Below are positions 45,893-58,883 of a stretch of 64,000 bases of DNA, piece by piece. The translations under genes were made by a program, and so were the position numbers. The stretch comes from Crocodylus rhombifer (Eukaryota; Chordata; Crocodylia; Crocodylidae): contig JAVSML010001157.1 in NCBI GenBank assembly GCA_038503035.1, positions 133,465 to 197,464 of the forward strand, written 5' to 3'. The notes under the pieces were generated by a model that saw only the letters and a program-made list of their open reading frames with translations, was not told the DNA's origin and searched no databases. Within the stretch, counting starts at the first letter, position 1; the number at the start of each line of letters is the position of its first letter.

Positions 45893-46831
45893 TTAACAAC
45901 TGGAGAGAGATTCACACTGGGGTAACAATTCAGAATTCCCTCTTTTTCTTCCTAGATAATAATCTATTACCAGAATGGTAACATATCACATGTTATAGAT
46001 TATTTTCCACAAACATTTCCTCTCTCACTAACGGGATTATATAAAAGTCAATAAAAACCAAAACCATTAATAGAATCTCAATATGAATTGTTGTCAAGCA
46101 TAACATATCATATCATTTCTGCAATATAATTTTATTTTATTACAACATATTCAATGTAGCCAAGTTATCCATTACTATTGCTCTTTGGTATATTCTACTA
46201 ATCAACTACTTTAACAAGCAGATCCTATCATGACAGATTATGTCTGGTTTTTATAGCCATGTAAGGCTAGCCACTGGTTATCCATAGAAGGCCTACCCAG
46301 AGCACTGAGTCCAGGTTTGGTAGTGGGAGAGAGCCAAGAGTTATCCTATCTAGAATATTGCTCAGTGCAAGCCACTGGGAGGGCTTATGCCAGATTCAAG
46401 CCATGGAGTTGGTCTCTTTTTACATGTCAGTGAGCAAATCTGTCAGGACAGGAAGAAGAGACTATATTGAATCTGGCAATAGGCTGAGAACGTACTGTAT
46501 AGAAGAGGAGAAATCCTCAGTTCCTTCTAGGGCAGTTTCACCATGAAGAATCAAGGTCTGAGGGTAAATGTTTAGTTAAGCCTGGAGCTGGGAAAGGTGA
46601 GCTTCAACATTTTCCAGCAAGAGTGATGTTGTATCAGAAATGGAAGACAGTTCTAAATTTTACCTGACTGGATCACTGAAATGAAACATGTTGTATCTGT
46701 ATAGAGATGAGAAGTATAGTACAAAAACCCAACACCATGTCATGCCTTTAGTTTAGGAACTTACCATCGATCTCCTGTGAGTTCTGCTTACATTTTGATG
46801 ACAATAGGTATGTAAATAGATTTGACCTATG
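45893..46831. other. unannotated AT-rich sequence
   Basis: No gene or clear repeat; the 62-codon frame at 46358-46546 has no motif. Confidence 0.45.
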
Positions 46832-47650
46832 GGCTAGGGACAGACATTACACATATACCAGCTTAAGTGATCAGAAACTGGTTTAAACCTGTAACAGAAG
46901 AGATGTTCAGTGCACATAAACAATTTGAAAATGACTGAAACTGGTTTGAGCTAAAGCTGGTTGAATGTAGTATCAGACTTAACTGATTTGGCTCCAACCA
47001 GTTTGTACAATGTCTGTCCCAGACCCCTTGCTGGTTTAAATTAAACCAGACTCCCCTAGCATGCTTTCTGGGCTGGGTGGGGCTCTCTGCTCCACAGCAG
47101 AAATGGCCGCTCCCCTCTGCTCCCTGGCTGCAATTCCAGCAGTCTCTGTAGGCATCTGCCTATCTTCTGCTCCTCCACTCCTATCCCTACTCTCTGCTAA
47201 GCTGGCATTCCCCTGTCCCTCACAGACACCTCTCAGCATTAGCTAGAAGACCACACGCTGGCTACCTCCGAGCTGTGGCACAGGAGAAAAAGGCAGAATC
47301 AACAGGTAGCTCTGGTAATGTCCCTCTGTTGTTTTCTTAATGGGGTAATAAACAATGAGTTGGGGTGATAAACATTCCCTGCTGGGCTGCTGTGGGGTGG
47401 GGGTGGGTCCCTCCCTAATTATAGCATCATGCCCCCCCTGCCCCTCAACTCAGCACTGTAGAAGGGAAAAGAGGGCTTCTCTAGCACCACCCGGCTTCTA
47501 ACCTGAGTCACTGCAGGCATGTATCTGCATTTCCTCAGTCCAGAGAGAATGTCTGTCTGGTTACAAATCGGTTCAGCCTATCCAGGTTAGACTAACCTGC
47601 AAAGATTGAATCAATTCAGGCTCAGGCTTTTTGAATGTCTGCCCCTAGCC
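46832..47650 (+). mobile_element. foldback-family element, short complete copy (ends A to B)
   Basis: Ends GGCTAGGGACAGACATT (left) and GGCTAGGGGCAGACATT (right, complement): a 17-base terminal inverted repeat with one mismatch. Flanking triplets ATG and ACG agree at 2 of 3. End A includes 'ggttgaatgtagtatcagac', and end B includes 'gattgaatcaattcaggctc' and a run complementary to 'aaaaagcctga'. The interior is GC-rich but lacks the giant palindrome of 26943-28845. No transposase is seen, so it is non-autonomous and of unknown superfamily. Confidence 0.75.
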
Positions 47651-48841
47651 ACGGAGTCTGATTCTTTGCCCTCTTACCAATGTGACACCAATGTAACTGA
47701 GTGATAAACGAGACCCATCATATTTAAACCAAACCAACCGAATACATTGGAATTAAGCAATTAAACAGGATAATATATTTCAAGAAATCACTGACTGTTT
47801 TATCCACCAAGAACAGCAGGAAATCATTTTATTTTATTTTAAAAATCCACTTTTTTATGAAAAAAGAATGTTTTAAAAACCCATAACAATTTGAGCAAAT
47901 GCAAAAGGAAGTCTTTAGTCAGTACTCAGTAAATGGGAAAATGACTGATTTAAGATGCAGAACACATAAACTTTGTCTCTTTAGAAGTTATCAAAGCCAA
48001 CAAACGATCTGAGGATAAAAGGGGCAATTAAAAAAGTACAAGAATGCAGCAGAATAAAAGAGAAAAGGAAGCTGCACACATTAAAGCAGGAATGGTTCAA
48101 CTTGTTGTAGTGAAACATTATTTCAGAACTAACTTTAAATGCAATTTTGCAAATTTAGCACAAGTGGGAAAACAGTTTTGAAATCTCTAAACCAAAGCGG
48201 TACCTTGCAACTGCAGACAGCTGCCTTTGATCTAGGCTTCTGTTTAAAAAGCTGAAATGCTGACTATTGGTCCAGAATGTTCCATGATTTCAACTTTAGA
48301 TCCTTCAACCCAGTCTCACCACAGATGAGCAGTCTATATGGTAACATTATAGTCCTGGTATAAAAAGTGAAAAGCCCCCTGTTTGCTGATAAAGCCAAAC
48401 TCTATATTGTAAACCCACTGGTGTTAAGGGCTGCATAGGGTATAAGTCAAAAACAGAATTTTGCATACTCTTATGATGTAATTTATTTATTTCCAGCAGC
48501 TCCATAATGTGCTAACCATTTCAAATACAAAAGAAAGTTTGGCCCTTGCCTCAAGCTTTTCTGTGATTTTTTTGTACCAAGTGAAAGATGACCTCTCCTA
48601 ACCACACCCCCGCCCTTTACCAAAGGATAATCTCTCAAGGAAAGCGGTGGCGACAAATGGTCTACCAAAAAGATATGGGGAGTAATTCTGCATCGCCAGA
48701 GGAATGAACCAGATGACTCAATAGTTTTGGTTTTTGTGATATGCAACAATGTTAAATTCATCAGGAGAAGAAACAGCTTATACAGCAGTAAGAGCAGCTG
48801 GGTGTCCTGTTGCAAGAGATATGGGGTAATACAGGCAAAGC
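47651..48841. other. unannotated sequence
   Basis: No gene supported. The minus-strand frame 48483-48848 (121 codons) has no motif. Confidence 0.4.
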
Positions 48842-48950
48842 AAGTCAACAGTAAAGTGGACTAGAATCCTAGTCCACTTCACCCCGGAAGCCAACCAAGC
48901 TCCACATTTGCATGTCCCCCAAGGATATTTCTTTAGGAAACTATAGCTCT
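48842..48950 (+). repeat. unknown dispersed repeat, copy 2
   Basis: Second copy of 45784-45892. This copy also has a perfect short hairpin (GTGGACTAG 48856-48864 and its complement 48869-48877) that is decayed in copy 1, suggesting copy 2 is nearer to the founder sequence. Confidence 0.8.
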
Positions 48951-51900
48951 GGGATAGCATCTCAGCCCTGGGGGCTCCAAGATAATGCAGGCAGAGTAAG
49001 TAGAACACATGAAAGGCATGTTGTCATGCCTTGACCTTTCCTTTGAGGGGTCTGCACCATGATGAAAATGTGCTGGATTCCCCACCACTGGTCTGTGAGC
49101 CTTCACCTGTCTAGATGATAGAAGCATCAGAGCATATAGCAAGTGATAGGATTGCTGATGCAAGTACCTCTTGGACAGTCTCCTCTGGAAGTTGGAGCTG
49201 TCTGTGAAGTAAACATGAACTATTTTTTTTCTCAAGCTTCTCGGGTAAATTCTTCAGCAGAGTGCTTCCTGTCCATCATGCTGTTTGAATGGACACCATT
49301 TATGGGATCACAGGTCTCTCCTGGAAGTAGGAGGGTAGAAGAAGGGAAGCTGGGCACCAGCTCTGGGAACTGGGCATGGTATAAGATGGGGGCAGTTGTT
49401 GGGAATTGCAGGGTCATGCCCAAAGAGCCAGAGGCCAGTATCTGTGAGGACAGGTGAGACCCTGGGCCATAATTCTGATGGTTAAATCTGCAGCCCACTG
49501 CTCCCTTTGATCTTTTGCTGCCTGTTCTCTGTGGCTATGCACATATGACATGGAGGAGAGTAGACACCTGCTCTACCCTCTTTGATGCCAAAGGTTCATA
49601 GCCAATGCCACCTGATCAAAGCTTCCCTGAGCCTTTTCCACCCCCTACTGGAGATGCATGTTGTCCCACTGCCCTTTCTTATGCATCTCAGTGGTCCATC
49701 TTTGGGTCCCAGAAAATTGATTTGCTTCTCCTGGTCACCCCACAGGTAGTCATACATCATCTTTCCTGCTAGTTCCCTTAGGTGCTGAGCCATGAAGTCA
49801 TTAATGGCCTGCAAATTCAGGGGAGGGAGAAGTGAAAATGGCACTTGAATGCCATTGTTTCTTCCTCTGGCCTAATGCAATGCAACAGAATCAGCTGTGG
49901 CACTGGGCATGGAGGAGCCACTTTACCTCATCATCAGCTGTATGGGAAGCAATGTAGAAACCCATGGCTGGCCAGCTGCCCAGACCAGAGTTGGCCAAAG
50001 ACTGTGATAGAGAGTTCCTGGCTGTTTTCACTACGCGCTGCCAAACAGAGGCTGCTATCTGTGATTAACTGCAGAGCTGTTATCTCTGCCTTGTCTGTTT
50101 GTAAGCTGCTTTTGGAGGCTTGTAGAAATAGATGGGCTGACTGGTGAGACAGGGCTTTGCTATTGTACACCTCTCCCCTGTTTTCTTGGATCCAGTTTTC
50201 CCCTGTCCCTCCCTCCCCTCCCTTCAGAGTGGCCAAGCTGTGAGGGGGGTCTCTGTAGCTCAGCACAGCTTCCCTTTGTCTGAGGCAAAGGTAACACATC
50301 TTTCTGTACATCAGCAGAGCCTCCCAGTGTGGATATATTCTTCAGAGCCAGTCTACTTGTATGTTTTGGGAGTGTATCATGTGGACCAGTGAGGTACCCT
50401 GGAGTGGCCTAGGTGATGGGATGCTAGGAGGAGGCATAGGTATTGCGGCACAGAGGCAGGAAAGTAAATGGTACTAGTGCCCCTCTACAAAGGTTAGGTA
50501 CTCCTGGCAAGACACATCTGTGCCTCAGCACAGATACCTAGGACCTACCTCTAGTATTCCTCTGGGAGGACAAGGTAGTAGTCTAACAACAGGTCCTGAT
50601 GGGCTAAGATTAGTTTGAGCGGGAAGGAAACCCTAGTTCCATCCACTCCCCATCACTGCATTTTCACTCTCTGAGGAAGTGACATCCTTTTCCTCCCCTC
50701 CCCTCCAAGACTGTCTGAGGAGGTGAGCTCTCACAAGCCTCTTGAAGAGCTCTAGGGCATAGACCCACCAGCCACCTGAAAGAGGGCATCTTTGATGCAT
50801 TCTGAGATGATATGGAGTGGCACCTCTCCCAGAATATGTGCCGGCTGGGGAAGTGAGAGGGAGAAACAGGTGGCAGTACAATGTGTGGAGCAGATGCTCC
50901 TCTCCACCTTCCTTTGCACAATATGTCACCAAAACAGTCTTCCATTGGAAGGCATCTGTGTTCTTGCATGGATCACACAATAAGAATTCATGTTTCGATT
51001 CTTCCAGGCCTGCTCACAACATGTGCTGCTTTACTCTGCAATAGACACTGTGAAATCAGTGGGGCTTGATAAGGCTTGTGACTAAGGCCAGATTACATTT
51101 ATTTATATTAACTCACACTGAACCTACTTGCACTAGTACCCTTGGTATCAAATGTGAAGTCCTAGTGAAAGATCATCATCCCTGCTCAGGTCTTCTTTAT
51201 ACTAAATACAGGTGCCACAGCGGAGTGAAATGATTATGAAAGCCCTGCAGCTGTTTGGAGGGTGAAGGAAAATTTTTTCCATCATGGGCACTGTAGGTAA
51301 TAACCATTATTAGTCTGCCTTCCACAAAACCTCAGTTGCATGCTCTGGTATAGGGGGGTAAACTGGAGCCAGAGAAAGGTATTACAGGCAAGGCCACAAA
51401 CTCAGTATTTCAGAGATTCTAGGCACTACTACAATTGACCAGACCACCCTAGGGGGACTATTCTAACAAAGATAGTCCTTGAAACCTCCTGAGCTGCAAC
51501 TCTTTGTCATGGCTCTTAGAAGTGAAGGACAGATTCTCATGCCTTATTCTCGATGTGATTAAGAGTGTCAGAATCAGGTCCTGAGTAAGTCATTTACCAA
51601 CATGAGTCAGGCTTACAGAATAAGTCAGTTTACCCTCCACACACCCACACAATAGACCTGCAGCCTGGTAACAAGATTACACACACGCCTACTAACACCA
51701 GCTAAAATGAAAAACAAGAAGTAATGAGGTGATTTATTATCTCCTGTCCATCCTGAAGACCTCAACATATTATGCCTCTGTTCTGTATGCCTTAGCAACT
51801 GATTCATGAATGACAGTAGTCTATTAGCTTTTCACTCTCAAAAATGCAACCCCATTGCTGTGCACAAGGAATTGAGAGAACCAACCCAGTAACCAATGTA

Positions 51901-53017
51901 TCCAAACCTTTCTCCATAGTATGTATGGCTTTTTTTCCTTGGATCCCAACAATTAGAAAGAAAAGAAAAGCAATTTGCACTGTTTTCTACAAAATGGAAA
52001 CATATCAGCCAACCACTGCAATGAAGTCCATTTAAATATAAATGTTTCAGAACCTGACTGAGATTGCCTTGGTCACAGCAATGAGCAATGACCCCCAGGA
52101 GCAGCCTCCCTGAATTCAATATAATTTATCTATCCTGACTGGGAATGAAGTTTGATGGGTCTACTTCAGCCACCAACTTGTCATCAGTGTGAGTATGGCA
52201 GGAGGTTCACAATCTATTCTTAATTGTTATTAACCTGTAATGTTACTAGAGTACTCAAAGGCCTCATTCAGAATCTAGGGCTGTGCTAAGCTAAGCTGAA
52301 TGCTTCCTTTCCTTTCCTTTCCTTTCCTTTCTTTGTGACAAGATATTCAGAAGGATTCACAGATTCATTGGAATCTGACATGGCCACCCTGTGAGCACTT
52401 CTGCTATGACCCATACAAATACAAATGAAGAAATGGTGTCTGCCCCAAAAAGATTATACGGATATCTATAGGTCCATACAAAAATACATTTCTGAATATG
52501 ATCCAAGGAGAGATAAAAATATTAAAGAATGGATTATCAAGTGCTGATTCACAACAAGTCAGAACCAGAGGCCTTTATGTTAACATAGCTTATTCCATCA
52601 GGGTTACATTGACTTCAAGGAGACTAGTGGTAGAGCAACACACTGCTCAATGAAAGCAGGGATATCTGATTTAGGTCCATTGGCAAGCAATTACAAATAC
52701 ACCAACTGAAATTCAGAATCATAGAGGAACTGTCTTTGTTATTACCTACTTCCAAAATGAATAAAAGATACATCTTTTGTCTCAGTTTGTTCCAAGCCTA
52801 GTGAAAGCACCTCATCTGAGACAGAAAACAGTAGTCTGTCAACATGCGATCAGTTTGGTTGAGGGAGTTTTTAAGAGTCTATGTTCACTCAACTAGCTAG
52901 ATGACAATATTATCAAGTCACTTGTCTGGCAGCTCCTTCAAGAGGCAACACTGCAGAGCATGTCCTGAAACCAGGAAAAATACTACAAATGTAATCTGGT
53001 GTCTATTTGGAACAATA
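48951..53017. other. unannotated sequence, about 4 kb
   Basis: No exon or repeat that I can name. Minus-strand frames at 48933-49235, 49232-49498 and 49596-49844 follow one another, but I find no known domain or splice pattern linking them. A TTTCC microsatellite lies at 52304-52334. Confidence 0.4.
52304..52334 (+). repeat. (TTTCC)n microsatellite, about 6 units
   Basis: Direct pentanucleotide repetition is visible. Confidence 0.9.
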
Positions 53018-53490
53018 GGGATGCATCCAGATGGGTGCACACGTATGTTTCCCCAGGGGCAAATAGCAGTGGCACATAACTGTGCCGCTGCTACTTGTCC
53101 CCAGGGAAGTCCTGTGCACACGTGCCCTGGTGTGCGGCAGGTTGCCCTGGATGGGGTGGGGGAGGCTGGGGCCAGCACTTGAGCTGGCCCCAGCAGCCTT
53201 ACCTTGGATCCTAGGGGCTTCCTGGGGCTCCAGCAGCAGCAACCCAGTGCGCAGAGCCTGACCGGCAACTGGAGTGTGGCTCCTGCTAGCCAGGGTCCAG
53301 TCTTGGGCGTTGCACACTGACCCCATATACACCTTCCTGCTTTTTCAGACACATATTTTTTTTGACACCAGGATTTTCCAGAGTCACAAAACCCACCACA
53401 CAGCAAATTAGCAGCACAGCAAATGCCTGCATACATAGCACGTGCAGTTGGTGCCACATACCACATGTGCATGTTTGCCTGGATTTGCCC
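53018..53490 (+). mobile_element. GGGY-TIR MITE, longest copy of the family at 1-441
   Basis: Left end GGGATGCATCCAG...GTGCACACG; right end as complement GGGCAAATCCAGG...ATGCACATG. The inside matches 1-441 (in reverse) and 33134-33456: 'tttccccaggggcaaatagc', 'gctggggccagc', 'gcctgaccggcaactggag', and 'ttttttttgacacc'. Frames of up to 198 codons on the minus strand are GC-rich non-coding translations. Confidence 0.7.
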
Positions 53491-55774
53491 TAGGAGTTCT
53501 GTTAGTGGATGCAAAAAGAATGGGATTTTACCTAAAGTTCTGTAAAACTGTCATGGATACTGAGACAAGCTCTGAAAAAGAGATATTTCAGGACCCATGG
53601 CCACTCAAGGGTGAGTAGGAATCACTGTTCCTCACCACTGAACTCAGTTGGAATTACATTCTACTTTGGTAAATGGACTACAAGTTACTGTAAGAGGTAT
53701 CTCTTACTACAGATTTAAAAAGCTCCTGACATAATTTCCCATTCAACCTTGAAAAGGAATTTACAGCAGCAGTTTGCAGAAGTAAGGGCTAGGGAAGCAC
53801 AGCATCAAAAGAAACAAAACTCATGAGGGCACGTGAGGGTCATGAGAGGAATTTTGTGACTATTCAAAATAGCTTATTCAAAGGAATTTAAGTACAACAG
53901 AGAGGAACATAGAACAAGTGCTCAGAGACACAGTCAGTCACTACCTTCTCCTCATTAGATGTGACTAAAACTATAAAAGGCCAAAGAGATGAAATGAGGC
54001 AAAGCAGAATTTCCCTGACTCAAATGTAAAGTGAACTGGATCAGTACTGAGGTGATGACTATGCCATGCCATGTGACAAAACACATTTTACTGGCTGGAG
54101 ATTTAGTTTTAGTTTTTCCACTGAATACATTTAGTTATATAACTAATAGCAGAGGAGTTGGATTCTAAGCATTAGAAATGCATTGGATCTATACATGCAT
54201 TATGCAGCAGCCAACAGTTCCATCTTTAAGACGTAGTCAAATAGTGATTTTTGCATAATGTGTCAGTATGATTGTGAAGAAGAGCTCAGCTGGATTTTGA
54301 AATGGGTAACATAAGATACTGTAGAAGCAAAATAAGGTGATCTTCAAATGGTAAAGACAAACACAAACAAAAGGAAGTTCAACACAGTGAGGAGGGACCC
54401 ATTATATACTCAGTGCAGGAAAAAAAGTTAAAATAACTTTCTACAGCATTTAACATATCTATATATCTTTCCCATATAACATTCATATTACAGGTCTTAA
54501 ATATTTTGAAATGCCTATTTCTCACCATATTATTGCTGCTGTTCCTGTGAAGACAAGATAATTTTGCCCTAACTCGCTCTGCCAAGAGATGAGTTTTACT
54601 TATTTTTATCTGGGTTTCTTACCCCTGCAGTATATGACCATCATAAAACCATTAACAAATATCAACTCACAACAAGGTGAGGGAGGGAAATATTAATATT
54701 GCCAGTTCAGGAATGGAAAACTAAGGTGCTAAAGGCATGTTCTGATTTTTAGCTTCATAGCACCTAACTATAAGGCATTCAGCTTTCAGAAAGGGGTATA
54801 CAGTTCTGCATTAGGCAATACATGAGGAGATTCAGATGCCTCAGAATGGGCTTCAAAATAGGCAGCTCACTGAGTGGAAGATGCCTAACTAACCAATAGT
54901 AACTGCAAAAGGGAGCATATGTTAAAAACCAGTCCTTGCCAGTGGCTTAGGCAATGCCTTCTGGGCATCTGTGTCAAACCAAGATTCATAGCCTGAAAGC
55001 ATCTCCTAAAATGAGACACCTAGGTAATCCCTTTCCAAAGGGAAGCAGGAGTCATATCGTTCTCTTAAAATATGCAGGTGGTAGTGATGATGATGATGAT
55101 GAATTTTAAATTGGATAAAAAGTGTCAAGATTCCTTTGTGCAAGTACTGGAACTCTGCTCACGTGTCCTAATCATTTAACTGAGAGCCATGTCCCCTTTT
55201 TCAGTGATCTTGAACTCGCCCGTTGCAAAGTGGATTTTCTGGAGGAGTGACCAGCTGGAAGAGTGGAAAGTGGCCCTGTGGCAAAAAAGCCTCCAGCCAA
55301 GAAATAAAGGCTCTCTCTTGGGCAGTGGGAGATGTTGAATACCCTTAGGCTGAGAAAAGCCTAGAGCACAGACTGCCCACTTCCTGGCTGGCTGCGCTAA
55401 TCAGTGAGCTATTGGATAAATGTGTGGAGTGGTACCACTGTTACCTGCTCCTCCTTCGGATATATTTTCAAATGAAAGTAGTGAAAGGACCTTTGTGCTT
55501 AGTGCAGAGTTCAATCATGTCAGTGTGTACTCATAATGTTATGGGAGTACCTACTGGATCAGGCTGCTCAGGTGACTGAGGAGGAAGAACCTAGTCCAAC
55601 GGTTCCCATCAGGGACAGACTCCAAGCTGCTCTGTTCTGCCCAGACGGCAGAAGTTCTGGACATGTGTACAAGAAGAATGAGATGTCTAGGAAATCTTAC
55701 TGGTGAAAACTTGGTTGCCTGTGGACTTTAGGGGCTCCTATGCATGTGCAGGGAGCTGGATCCAAAATGTTGGA
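53491..55774. other. unannotated sequence
   Basis: AT-rich spacer with a (TGA)6 microsatellite at 55085-55102. No gene seen. Confidence 0.45.
55085..55102 (+). repeat. (TGA)6 microsatellite
   Basis: Direct trinucleotide repetition is visible. Confidence 0.85.
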
Positions 55775-56015
55775 AATCCACTGATTAATTGAGTCTGCTG
55801 GAGCACAGAAATTAATGTGCTCCAATATGTTCTAGTGTTATAAGTATCAGAGTCCCCACACTGAAAAATGGTGGTGGAGTTCTTTGAACTAAAGCTTGTT
55901 TGGTGAGCTTTGGTTCAAAGCACCGCGTCACAATTTTTCAGCGTGGGGGATGCTGATATACAAGGCACTCAGGTCTTTTTAATTAGCACAGCTCACTAAT
56001 TAAAGCACCTCATGC
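55775..56015 (-). mobile_element. serial-hairpin foldback element, second copy
   Basis: Read on the minus strand it gives the same ordered landmarks as 1780-2960: a TTTAATTAG hairpin, an imperfect long palindrome bounded by 'cacgctgaaaaat' and 'atttttcagtgtgggg', 'ctctgatac', and 'ctccagcagactcaattaat'. This copy has no hAT insertion. It has its own small hairpin (TGGAGCACA and TGTGCTCCA) at the point where the other copy carries the insertion. Confidence 0.65.
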
Positions 56016-56284
56016 CACCTGGAGGTGACTAAGGAGATGAGCAGGGCTTTTGAGGATCTGCTCTTGAATTGAAAGTAAATGTGAAGTCCCAATACAAGTT
56101 CCTCAGCTCTTTTGTGGATATGGGCCTAAATAATATCCAGCATTGCAGAGTAACATGGAGGTAAAGACATGTTATGATTTACTTGTGCTCCATAACTATA
56201 GGATCAATGAAAGAAGAAATGAATGGATTTTGCAGTGGCACATCTACACAGCAAACTAAGCATACCTGACCAACAAGGAACAAG

Positions 56285-56625
56285 TCTAGTAAAAGCTGTG
56301 TTAACTGGCATTCTGCTATCCAGAATACTCTATTAACTGGAATTTCCAGCCAACTGGCTGGACACAGGGTTTGGGGTGGGGGGAAACTTGCATGCGGCGG
56401 CCGCTGCTGCCACCCACCACCCTGTGCTGCCACCACTCGGCGTGCAGCCACCATCACACCCCCACTCCGACTCCGCATGTGGACACTGACCCCCAACCCA
56501 TTGCTCCGTAGGGGTTTTCAAAAAGGTTGAACACCCCTGCCTCAGAGAACTGGAATTTTTAGATACCCAGCACCTCCCTTACCCCACTCATGCCGGTTAA
56601 CACACCTTTTACAGTACCTCTAAAA
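56285..56625 (+). mobile_element. Tigger/mariner-like MITE with GC-rich centre
   Basis: The left end 'agtaaaagctgtgttaact' with GGCAT and the complement of the right end, 'ctgtaaaaggtgtgttaacc' with GGCAT, form an inverted repeat. The centre (56340-56540) is GC-rich and contains 'aaggttgaacacccctg', which looks like one hAT terminus (CAGGGGTGTTCAACC as complement), so a second element may be nested here. Confidence 0.5.
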
Positions 56626-57825
56626 TGGACAGGGCTATTAAAAGATTCAGCAGTCATTAAATAGTTATTAATCAAGTGCCCTGCATACAAGCTATTTTTT
56701 AACTTACCCATCATTTTAACCTTTTACAGGTATGGTAAAACATTGCTATGTGGACAAGCCATATAATACCATGTCTGTCATTACAAGTTCTATGGGACGA
56801 AGTGATTCTATTCGTCTATATTTTCACATTCAGCTGTGGTACTCTAGAAATAAATGTAAGCATATCAAATACTACCAACCATCAAAGGATGCTGGGTCCA
56901 CTCTTGGACTGCATAGATTTGTACAGAAGTTGAAGGTATTCAGCATTTCAAACAGGTGCCTGGCACCTTACAGGAGAAGGCCCATTATTTCATTCACTTT
57001 TCACTAAGAATAGTTCCTGTTCTGGCAAACCACAGCATTCATCACCGAGAAGAGAGAAGCATATCAGCCACAGCAGACTCTAAATGACTGTGTTGATGAC
57101 CGAGGGTGCAGTGACATTTAAAAAATGAGCACTGACTTTTTAGTGATCTATACACCAAGACCCTGATCCCATGAGGCCTCCATGTGTAGAATTCGCATTG
57201 GACTTGTTCACTGGAGGTTTTGAGGGATCAAACACTGAATATTAAATGTTTAATAGCAATTCCTGCTGCTGCTGCTCAGACACAGCAGTGCATGCTGTTA
57301 TGGACAGTGATTTTACAAGTTTTTCATACCCTGGACTTGACTAAATTGAGAAGGGAATAATATTTATAGAGCAATTATTTCAGGAAGGAAATCTATGGTT
57401 TTTTTGTATTTCCCCAAAAATATAACCTGAAAAGAGAACTACACAGACATCTCTACAAAGAAAGCAGTTACTAAAACGAATAGTCAATATTAATAAGAAT
57501 ATGAGGCCATCCAAGAACACCTCATCCTTATTAGACAGTCTAGACAAGCCAGCTGTAATAAAGCTAAGAATTTAGTTTCCTCAGGCTACAATTTACTGTT
57601 CTCAGAAATGAGACTATTTATCAGACAAGAGAAACGTAAAGCCAATATTTAAATTGTCAGCATTTGTAATAAGCAATGGAATAAATAAAGCAAATATTAC
57701 ATTTAAAGAAGGTGTAAGATTTAGTCAATGTTCTTGAATACAATAAACACCAGACAGAAGACAGATGGGGAAAACAGGGTCTTTGCACCAAAAGCAAATA
57801 CAAGGCTTTGTGGTATGTTTAGGGT
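56626..57825. other. unannotated sequence
   Basis: No gene or clear repeat; the 91-codon frame at 56732-57007 has no motif. Confidence 0.45.
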
Positions 57826-58110
57826 GACCATACATCCTGGATTGGTCAGGACAATCCCAGCTTTCGGAGGCTGGCCCCAGCTGGCCAGTGAAAATTAAAA
57901 GGAGTAGCCCAGGCACAGGATGTGGAGGCAGATCAGCGAACGCTGTGAAATAAGAACCCCCTAACAGAAAGCAAAATTGCCTCTTAACAGTAATTGTTAC
58001 TTCACAGGTGATTGTGAACACCTGTGAAGTAAAGAACAAGGGGTTAACGGGGGGGAGGGGGGTGGCACTGTGTCCCCAGTTTCATATTGTTCCATATGGT
58101 TGCCCAAGAT
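57826..58110. mobile_element. MITE with AGGGTGACCATA end
   Basis: The left end 'agggtgaccatacatcctgg' is a terminal sequence frequent in reptile repeats. The complement of 'ttccatatggttgccca' gives a weaker matching right end. Inside is a perfect hairpin: TTACTTCACAGGTG at 57997-58010 and its complement at 58019-58032. A G-rich run follows at 58049-58064. Confidence 0.5.
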
Positions 58111-58132
58111 ATATTACACTTACAATATACCC

Positions 58133-58209
58133 CAGAGTGCCCTACAGCTTTAAGGTCCAAATCTCATTGAGCTCAATTCTTGCTGAAGTCAGCATTGTAC
58201 AAGATTAAA
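58133..58209 (+). repeat. 77-base inverted duplicate, copy 1
   Basis: Matches the complement of 59211-59287 at 76 of 77 positions; the only difference is G at 58169. It lies just outside a MITE end. The unit has no coding or RNA signature that I recognise. Confidence 0.9.
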
Positions 58210-58883
58210 CCCTTCCCTACAAGATGTTACTTTAAGAGATTCAAGGCTTCTGGGATTCAAGCAGAAAATATTCATTCTACAGCCTGTTTCTTCAGCAGGA
58301 CCCACCTCCCTATAATTGATGAGGACAGCTACAATTTTCCTTTTTATATAAAGACAGAGTGTGGTCCTTAGATTTCTGGAAAGTATCCAATGTGCTTTTC
58401 AGCATAGGAAAAATTATTCTGCCCAAATGAAGAAAAAGAACTAAGAAAAAAAGGCAGGGATAAAGCAAATGCTAATTGCTAAAACACTGAATATTGCAAA
58501 TGTAATCCACAACTTCAAATATCTAGCTACAGTGAAAAATAAAGCATTGTACAGCATCAGAACACTCTTAGATAGCGTTTGATATTTCTAATAAATTGAT
58601 CATTTTCCACTAAAGGCAGTTTATTAGTTTTGTAAACACAAGTAACCCACAAGGTAAATTCTAAGTGCAAATTTGATAGATAAAAGACAAATGGTCTATA
58701 AGTATAAGCTATCAAAGGGACTAAATGTCACTAAATAGCAAAGATCTTGGATAATATGGAGGATATTTTCAATTTGAACAAATAAAAGTCAAGGAAATTA
58801 ACTAAATATAGTCATCATGTAATGATGTATAGGTAGGATTTCTCACTAGCTAAAGTCAATAAGAGTTTTGTTTTGTACATCCT
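58210..58883. other. unannotated sequence
   Basis: AT-rich, nothing recognisable. Confidence 0.5.

Noticed and set aside
49596..49844. Series of minus-strand frames between 48483 and 49844 as possible exons of one gene
   Set aside because: No known domain, no consistent splice phases, and one of them crosses the dispersed repeat at 48842-48950.
52918..53514. 198-codon minus-strand frame
   Set aside because: It lies in a MITE that has two other copies here, and the frame is not kept in them.
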